The notes under the pieces were generated by a model, which saw only the letters and a program-made list of their open reading frames with translations, did not search any database and was not told where the DNA came from. The translations under genes were made by a program, and so were the position numbers. 5,428 nt of DNA from Chitinophagales bacterium (GTDB lineage: Bacteria; Bacteroidota; Bacteroidia; Chitinophagales; UBA10324), in assembly GCA_026786335.1 (NCBI GenBank), contig JAJAYG010000062.1:1-5428 (forward strand), written 5' to 3'. Below, in pieces: positions 1 to 3,738 of the stretch. The stretch's first letter is position 1; the number at the start of each line of letters is the position of its first letter.

Positions 1-557
1 CTGATTGCCATTGCAGTTGGCTGTGTGAGTGTGGTAGTTTTTTGTTTGGTGCATCCATTAGCATCGGTAACTGTAACAGTATATGTTCCTGCCGCAACAT
101 TGCTTAAACCGGAAACAGTTGCTCCATTGCTCCATGAATATGTGTATGAAGGTGCGCCGCCTGTGACGTTGCTTGCTACAGTACCATCAGTGCCTCCGTA
201 ACGCGAAACGTTGTAACCATTGTAGTTGCTTGCGCCTAATGTAATTTGCATTATAGCAGATTGCAATAATGTTACTGTTTTTGTTTTGGTTTGGTTGGTA
301 TTATCTGTTACAGTAAGCGTGTAAGTGCCTGCACCAATACTGCTGATGTTTTGTGTGGTGGTACCATTATTCCACAAAAAAGTATATGGAGCGGTACCGT
401 TAACAATGGTAGCATCAATGTTTCCGTTGGTTGATCCGTTGCAAGCTACATGATAGCCGCCTGCATAGGAGGAGAGGTTGAAGGTAATTTCCATCTGTTG
501 TGCGAAGGAATGAGATACGATAAAAAACAAAATCGGAATTGCAAATAAATTCTTTTT
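1..557 (-). CDS. Secreted SprB-repeat adhesin-like protein, N-terminal part (runs off left edge)
   Basis: The reading frame opens with a signal peptide: Lys-Lys, then a hydrophobic stretch (LFAIPILFFIVSHSFA) and a likely cleavage A|QQ near 500. Two tandem units of about 81 residues follow, each starting Met-x-Ile-Thr and holding a SprB-like core (PYTFLWNNG...AGTYTLTVTD and SYTYSWSNG...AGTYTVTVTD). A third unit begins at the edge. SprB repeats (Pfam PF13573) are known from Bacteroidota surface adhesins and gliding proteins, often exported by the type IX system; the C-terminal sorting domain that would show this lies outside. Oddity: no ATG, GTG or TTG occurs in frame between the stop at 657-659 and the signal peptide. 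The first in-frame ATG (494) lies after the signal peptide, and the only earlier TTG (530) is inside it. The gene may use a rare start, be damaged, or carry a sequence error. The SprB call is confident; the exact start is not. Confidence 0.8.
12..251 (-). repeat. SprB-like tandem unit 2 (80 residues)
   Basis: This is the second in-frame coding repeat, beginning MQITLGASNY. Its core is APSYTYSWSNGATVSG, then VAAGTYTVTVTDANGC, which is close to the usual SprB repeat pattern. The sequence after it restarts with Met-Ala-Ile at position 11, so a third unit probably begins at the window edge. Confidence 0.75.
252..494 (-). repeat. SprB-like tandem unit 1 (81 residues)
   Basis: This is the first in-frame coding repeat, beginning MEITFNLSSY. 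Its core has the aromatic and glycine pattern APYTFLWNNGTTTQ, then IGAGTYTLTVTD. It aligns with the next unit from the initial Met-x-Ile-Thr to the closing Gln-x-x-x-Met region. The two units are alike in protein but clearly diverged in DNA, so this is an old domain duplication rather than a recent one. Confidence 0.75.
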
Positions 558-657
558 GCTTTTTAGTAACGAGAGAGTGTCGTACTGTTTCCTGTAATTT
601 GGTTTATGATGGGTGAAAAAAAAATCAATCCAATTCGAATTCGAAAGAGCGATGGTT

Positions 658-665
658 CAAATGTA
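658..665 (-). promoter_or_regulatory. Candidate -7 promoter box for the SprB-repeat gene
   Basis: On the minus strand this reads TACATTTG, a full match to the Bacteroidota -7 consensus TAnnTTTG. It would start transcription near 650, giving a leader of roughly 90 bases before the signal peptide. No TTG (-33 element) is found at the usual distance upstream, so the match is half a promoter. A perfect 12-base palindrome, TTCGAATTCGAA (634-645), lies just downstream in the presumed leader. Confidence 0.4.
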
Positions 666-753
666 ATATTAGTTTTGAATGGGTGGGTGAAATAATTTTT
701 AAGGGACCTTCTACCGCCTTCATAAATATTGCGGCGAGCAAGTCGGCTCACCC

Positions 754-771
754 TCCCGCTAAAAAGCGGGA
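754..771. repeat. Palindrome TCCCGCT-AAAA-AGCGGGA
   Basis: A perfect 7-bp stem with an AAAA loop. It is embedded in CTCACCCTC on the left and GGGAGAGGG on the right, which partly extends the symmetry. Imperfect direct repeats (TTGCGGCGAGCAAGTCGG at 729-746 and TTGCGGACGCATGTCGG at 789-805) flank it. No T-run follows on either strand, so it is not a typical terminator. Confidence 0.75.
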
Positions 772-937
772 CAGGCACGGGGAGAGGGTTGCGGACGCAT
801 GTCGGAATTATTTTTTAAAACTACGATACATAATAAAGTTGCTATGAAATTGAAACGGTGGGGTTAGCGCGCAAGGGATTGAAGTGAAAAGCCCACAGCG
901 AAGGGAGAGCATTTTTTTTTGCGTGAGGGTGAGGACT

Positions 938-955
938 TCCCGCCAAAAGGCGGGA
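938..955. repeat. Palindrome TCCCGCC-AAAA-GGCGGGA
   Basis: A perfect 7-bp stem with an AAAA loop, differing from the 754-771 palindrome by one base pair in the stem. It is preceded by GTGAGGGTGAGGA (922-934), the reverse complement of the CTCACC-type sequence beside the first palindrome. The two look like members of one dispersed intergenic family. Confidence 0.75.
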
Positions 956-982
956 TAAATTCCGCAAAAAGCACGACCCCTT

Positions 983-1070
983 TGCTGCTTGCTGTTGGTG
1001 ATAAGGAGATGCTGATCCCGAGTGCTCGGGACAGCATGACGGTAATGATTGTAAGTTGGAGCAAGCAGCA
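983..1070. repeat. Nested inverted repeat enclosing TCCCGAG-TG-CTCGGGA
   Basis: The outer arms are TGCTGCTTGCT (983-993) and AGCAAGCAGCA (1060-1070), an exact 11-bp inverted match. Inside is ATGCTG-A-TCCCGAG-TG-CTCGGGA-CAGCAT (1009-1037), a 13-bp stem with a single bulged A. The inner palindrome shares the TCCCG/CGGGA ends of the two palindromes to its left. The concentric design suggests one structured unit, or one palindrome inserted into another. Confidence 0.65.
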
Positions 1071-1153
1071 TTGGGGATGCGCCCCGACTTCGCAACATGC
1101 CTTCGTTAAAAACTTCGACAGTTGAGAAAAGCTACGTCGGGCAAGCCCCCAAA
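1071..1153. repeat. Imperfect inverted repeat with long loop
   Basis: The arms TTGGGGATGCGCCCCGAC (1071-1088) and GTCGGGCAAGCCCCCAAA (1136-1153) match at their inner six bases and at most of their outer ends, with a poorly matching middle. The 47-base loop includes TTCGC next to the left arm and GCTAC next to the right arm. It abuts the nested inverted repeat on its left. The symmetry is moderate, so this call is weaker than the neighbouring palindromes. Confidence 0.45.
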
Positions 1154-1170
1154 TATTCTTGTTAAAAAAA

Positions 1171-2526
1171 TCACCACTTAAAAGTTTGTATAAAACTCGT
1201 ATTAAAATTTCCATCCCTAAAATTCTTATCCCTCATTAATGCCTGATGAAAAGGGATGGTGGTTTTAACACCTTCGATTACATACTCGCCTAATGCGCGC
1301 TCCATGGTGTGTATGGCTTCTATGCGGGTTTGTGCTGTGCAAATAATTTTTGCAATCATGGAATCGTAGTACGGTGGAATCTGGTAACCATCGTAAATGT
1401 GCGAATCAATGCGCACACCATGTCCACCGGGAGTATGCAGTGTGGTTATCTTTCCGGGTGAAGGCCGAAAATCGTTGTGGGGGTCTTCGGCATTTACGCG
1501 GCACTCAATGGCATGCATGGTAGGGAAATAATTTTTACCGCTAATGGGTTCGCCCATTGCAATCTTAATTTGCTCTTTGATGAGGTCGAAGTTGATTACT
1601 TCTTCGGTTACGCAATGTTCTACCTGTATGCGGGTATTCATTTCCATAAAATAAAAGTTGCGGTGCTTGTCAACTAAAAACTCAACAGTACCCACGCCTT
1701 CGTAACTAATAGCATTGCAAGCTGCAATGGCTGCCTTACCCATTTTCTCACGCAGCTCCTGCGTTACAAATGGCGACGGACTTTCTTCCAATAACTTCTG
1801 ATGTCTTCTTTGAATGCTGCAATCTCGCTCACTTAAGTGACATGCTTTTCCGTATTGATCACCTGCAACCTGTATCTCAATATGGCGTGGCTCTTCAATA
1901 TATTTTTCCATGTACATGCCATCGTTACCAAAGGCGGCACCTGCTTCTTGCCGTGCAGTGTTGAGTGCGTTTTCCATTTCCTTTTCTTCCCACACAATGC
2001 GCATTCCTTTGCCGCCGCCGCCGGCAGTGGCTTTTAGAATTACGGGATAACCCATTTCCGCCGCAAGTTTTTTTCCTTCATTCACATCTGTCATTAAACC
2101 TTCGCTGCCTGGTATCACGGGCACACCTGCTTTCTTCATGGTTTCTTTTGCAGTGATCTTATCACCCATCGAAGAAATTTGTGAAGGGGTGGGGCCAATA
2201 AACTTTACACCATACTCACCGCAGATGGTGGCGAACTTTGCATTCTCGGCAAGGAAACCATAGCCGGGATGTATGGCATCGGAACCGGTAACTTCTGCTG
2301 TTGCCATAATTTTTGCCATGCTCAAATAACTATCCTTGGAGGGTGGAGGGCCAATGCAAACAGCTTCATCGGCAAATTTTACGTGGAGCGATTCGCGGTC
2401 GGCAGTGGAGAAAACAGAAACGGTTTTAATTCCCATCTCTCTGCAGGTTCGAATGATGCGCAATGCGATTTCGCCGCGGTTAGCAATTAATATTTTCTTA
2501 AGTGGTTTTATTTTTGGTTTACTCAT
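1171..2526 (-). CDS. accC: Biotin carboxylase subunit of acetyl-CoA carboxylase
   Basis: AccC uses ATP and bicarbonate to carboxylate biotin on AccB, the first half-reaction of acetyl-CoA carboxylase in the cytoplasm. The protein has 451 residues, close to 449 in E. coli. Visible motifs: ANRGEIA (15-21) and [10 protein letters not shown] (86-95) in the N-terminal domain; the ATP-grasp loop TAGGGGKGM (167-175); EEPRHIEIQ (211-219); [11 protein letters not shown] (234-244); the active-site strand [11 protein letters not shown] (294-304) with Glu295, Asn297, Arg299 and Glu303; and ECRVNAEDP (341-349) with Arg343. The ATG at 2526 was chosen because the protein then begins [19 protein letters not shown], as the family does. 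The frame is open further upstream, but that part reads through a palindrome and into accB. It lies 121 bp after accB and is probably cotranscribed. Oddity: Cys305 follows the conserved EH where E. coli has Pro. Confidence 0.97.
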   Translation of the reverse strand: MSKPKIKPLKKILIANRGEIALRIIRTCREMGIKTVSVFSTADRESLHVKFADEAVCIGPPPSKDSYLSMAKIMATAEVTGSDAIHPGYGFLAENAKFATICGEYGVKFIGPTPSQISSMGDKITAKETMKKAGVPVIPGSEGLMTDVNEGKKLAAEMGYPVILKATAGGGGKGMRIVWEEKEMENALNTARQEAGAAFGNDGMYMEKYIEEPRHIEIQVAGDQYGKACHLSERDCSIQRRHQKLLEESPSPFVTQELREKMGKAAIAACNAISYEGVGTVEFLVDKHRNFYFMEMNTRIQVEHCVTEEVINFDLIKEQIKIAMGEPISGKNYFPTMHAIECRVNAEDPHNDFRPSPGKITTLHTPGGHGVRIDSHIYDGYQIPPYYDSMIAKIICTAQTRIEAIHTMERALGEYVIEGVKTTIPFHQALMRDKNFRDGNFNTSFIQTFKW

Positions 2527-2535
2527 TTTGGGAAA

Positions 2536-2551
2536 CCTACCTTTTGGCAGG
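2536..2551 (-). promoter_or_regulatory. Hairpin directly before the accC start
   Basis: In the mRNA sense this reads CCTGCC-AAAA-GGTAGG, a 6-bp stem with one mismatch and an AAAA loop, ending nine bases before the accC ATG. It covers the place where a ribosome would load. It has the same AAAA-loop design as the palindromes at 754-771 and 938-955, so it may be another member of that family rather than a dedicated regulator. Confidence 0.4.
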
Positions 2552-2593
2552 CGAGGTGAAAAATGATGAATGAAATGTGTGATTGATTTTTTT

Positions 2594-2641
2594 ACCCCTG
2601 ATCCCTTCGGGAAGGGATCCCTTCGGGAAGGGGTCAGGGGT
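2594..2641. repeat. 48-bp tandem palindrome in the accB-accC spacer
   Basis: Outer arms ACCCCTGA (2594-2601) and TCAGGGGT (2634-2641) enclose two head-to-tail copies of a 16-bp palindrome: TCCCTTCGGGAAGGGA (2602-2617), and the same with a final G (2618-2633). The whole is a near-perfect palindrome that can fold as one long stem or as a cruciform with two small hairpins. In the mRNA it begins about seven bases after the tandem TAA TAA at the end of accB. It is followed by A, not U, so it is not a standard intrinsic terminator. It could stabilise the accB 3' end or slow expression of accC; both are inference. Confidence 0.85.
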
Positions 2642-2647
2642 ATTTTA

Positions 2648-3172
2648 TTACGGTTCGATAAGGAAGAGCGGTTGATCGTATTCAACCGGCTTTGCATTCT
2701 CAACTAAAATCTTTACGATCTTTCCTTTGTGCTCGCTCTCGATTTCGTTGAAGAGTTTCATTGCTTCAATTACGCAGAGCACGGTGCCGGTGGTTATTTC
2801 GTCACCCACATTTATAAAAGGTGGTTTATCGGGCGAAGGGGTGCGGTAGAATGTGCCGATCATAGGTGATTTGATGGTGATGTATTTTGAATCATCACTT
2901 GCAGCAGGTGCTTCGGTTTTTGGTACAGCAATTTCTTTTGGTGCAGAAGCAGCCGCTGAAATCATTTGCTGTTGAACAGGTGCCGTTGCAAGTTGTGCCG
3001 TAGCATAAGGGTTGTGCGTGCGCAAGGTGATTTTTGCATTTGCTCTTTCAATGCTCAACTCCGATACATTGGATTTGTTGAGCATGTTAATGAGTTTCTG
3101 AATCTCTTCTAAACTCAGTTCGGGTTTTGGTGCAGCAACTTTTGCTGATGGTTTATTTTCTTTTTTCTTCAC
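2648..3172 (-). CDS. accB: Biotin carboxyl carrier protein of acetyl-CoA carboxylase
   Basis: This protein carries the biotin that AccC carboxylates and presents it to the carboxyltransferase. It has 174 residues (156 in E. coli). A Lys/Ala/Pro-rich start (1-18) is followed by the helix [22 protein letters not shown] (21-42), an Ala/Pro/Gln-rich flexible linker (about 55-95), and the biotinyl domain (96-174). The biotin-accepting lysine is Lys139 in [10 protein letters not shown], and [18 protein letters not shown] (102-119) is the 'thumb' seen in acetyl-CoA carboxylase carriers, which favours this enzyme over other biotin enzymes. The start is the GTG at 3172: no in-frame ATG lies upstream, and the frame beyond it is low-complexity Phe/Lys/Pro back to a TTG at 3286. 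The leader is A-rich with no Shine-Dalgarno sequence. The gene ends in tandem TAA TAA and is probably first in an accB-accC operon. Confidence 0.95.
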   Translation of the reverse strand: MKKKENKPSAKVAAPKPELSLEEIQKLINMLNKSNVSELSIERANAKITLRTHNPYATAQLATAPVQQQMISAAASAPKEIAVPKTEAPAASDDSKYITIKSPMIGTFYRTPSPDKPPFINVGDEITTGTVLCVIEAMKLFNEIESEHKGKIVKILVENAKPVEYDQPLFLIEP

Positions 3173-3260
3173 GTTTATTTTTTTTGAAGGAGGCGAAAGA
3201 TAGGAGAAATTTTTTTTCGGGAAAGGAAATGGTAAGAGAATGAATTTCTTTTGGAGAAAT

Positions 3261-3293
3261 GAAAAGTATTGTTTTTGAACAAACAAAAATCAA
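3261..3293 (-). promoter_or_regulatory. Candidate accB promoter
   Basis: On the minus strand, TTG (3293-3291) and TACTTTTC (3268-3261) are separated by 22 bases, resembling the Bacteroidota TTG/TAnnTTTG arrangement with one mismatch in the -7 box. A second weak -7-like box, TATCTTTC (3202-3195), lies closer to the accB GTG but lacks a TTG at the right distance. The first candidate touches the start codon of the divergent antitoxin-like gene, so the two transcription units may interfere. Confidence 0.28.
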
Positions 3294-3512
3294 TTGACAA
3301 TTGTAACTCTTGAAATACAAAATAAACAGGCGATCAAAAGCATTAGAACTATAGAAGAAAAGAAGATGGTAAAAGTTGGGAGGGTAAGAAAAACTACTGT
3401 GGAGCAGGAGCTTTTTTTAAGAGGATTGAAGCAGTCATTTAAGGAAGTGAAGTTGCACGAGCAAGGCAAATTGAAAATGAAATCTGCTAGAGAATTATTG
3501 AATGAAATATAG
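3294..3512 (+). CDS. Small antitoxin-like protein, probably orphaned
   Basis: This is a 72-residue basic protein. The N-terminal part (VTLEIQNKQAIKSIRTIEE) could form a short strand and helix. The C-terminal part (KLHEQGKLKMKSARELLNEI) has the 'EGKLK-x-x-x-AREFLDEI' look of many small Bacteroidota antitoxins paired with RelE/ParE toxins. This rests on remembered family appearance, not on a search. Support comes from the next frame: the start of a RelE/ParE-like toxin overlaps its last codons, the usual layout of such operons. The start is TTG, the only usual start codon after the in-frame stop at 3276-3278 that keeps the N-terminal segment; the next choice is the internal ATG at 3366, which would remove 24 residues. 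Since the toxin is broken, the gene may be drifting. It is divergent from accB. Confidence 0.6.
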   Translation: MTIVTLEIQNKQAIKSIRTIEEKKMVKVGRVRKTTVEQELFLRGLKQSFKEVKLHEQGKLKMKSARELLNEI

Positions 3513-3558
3513 AGTTGAAGCTACCCCATACTTCTCAAAGGAGTTTAAAATGAGATGA
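3502..3558 (+). pseudogene. Remnant of a RelE/ParE-like toxin
   Basis: An ATG overlapping the end of the antitoxin-like gene opens a frame reading MKYRVEATPYFSKEFKMR and then a stop at 3556-3558. The beginning (MKYRVEATPYFSKEFK) closely resembles the first strand and helix of Bacteroidota RelE/ParE-family toxins, which normally run to about 90-110 residues. No continuation of the family could be seen in any plus-strand frame up to 3738, so the rest seems deleted rather than merely frameshifted. It would give no active toxin. The family call comes from the short N-terminal pattern plus the overlap with the upstream gene. Confidence 0.55.
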
Positions 3559-3678
3559 TCATGAAATAGAATAAGACCAACAAGATTCTTGAATAAAGAT
3601 TATACAGATGTAGTGATTCTTCTTCTTCTTCTAAGATTATTTATACTTAAGCTTGATTCTTAAAATCCTCACCTTCGG

Positions 3679-3701
3679 CCCCTCTCCGAAAAGGAGAGGG
3701 G
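3679..3701. repeat. Hairpin CCCCTCTCC-GAAAA-GGAGAGGGG
   Basis: A perfect 9-bp stem with a GAAAA loop lies between the convergent toxin remnant and the protease gene. It is preceded by CCTCACCTTCGG, akin to the CTCACC/GGTGAGG sequences beside the palindromes in the left gap. No T-run follows on either strand, so a terminator role for the protease gene or the small plus-strand gene is possible but not canonical. The rest of 3559-3738 is AT-rich, with a (TTC)5 run at 3617-3631 and no gene. Confidence 0.7.
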
Positions 3702-3738
3702 TGGCTGGCGCATATTGGTTTTAGTGTGGATGGAAAAC

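Larger units (their letters stand above)
558..1170. other. 613-bp gap without a credible gene, rich in palindromes
   Basis: Several overlapping open frames exist on both strands, but none has a recognisable domain, and their translations change character at each palindrome, as expected for non-coding DNA. The gap holds the candidate -7 box, hairpins at 754-771 and 938-955, a nested inverted repeat at 983-1070, a long-loop inverted repeat at 1071-1153, and a run of ten T at 911-920. It lies downstream of accC and upstream of the SprB-repeat gene. No clear intrinsic terminator for accC was found: the T-run directly after its stop codon has no stem before it. Confidence 0.6.

Noticed and set aside
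563..778. 71-residue minus-strand frame before the SprB-repeat gene
   Set aside because: It begins inside the 754-771 palindrome, has no signal or domain, and ends just before the signal peptide in a different frame. A simple frameshift joining it to the adhesin is not supported, since its sequence does not look like an adhesin N-terminus.
808..1214. Overlapping open frames of 68-116 residues on both strands in the gap after accC
   Set aside because: They read through the palindromes and inverted repeats, show no domain, and overlap each other and the accC end. They are best explained as open frames in repeat DNA.
2594..2641. Intrinsic terminator between accB and accC
   Set aside because: In the accB-accC mRNA the stem is followed by a run of A, not U, and accC would be cut off from its promoter.
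2527..2703. Longer accC start giving a 510-residue protein
   Set aside because: The extra 59 residues translate the spacer palindrome and the end of accB. The family begins near the ATG at 2526.
3173..3286. Longer accB start giving a 212-residue protein
   Set aside because: The extension is low-complexity Phe/Lys/Pro sequence from an AT-rich leader and starts with TTG. The GTG at 3172 fits the family length better.
3617..3631. (TTC)5 microsatellite as a phase-variation switch
   Set aside because: It lies outside any gene and away from any recognisable promoter, so there is nothing for it to switch.
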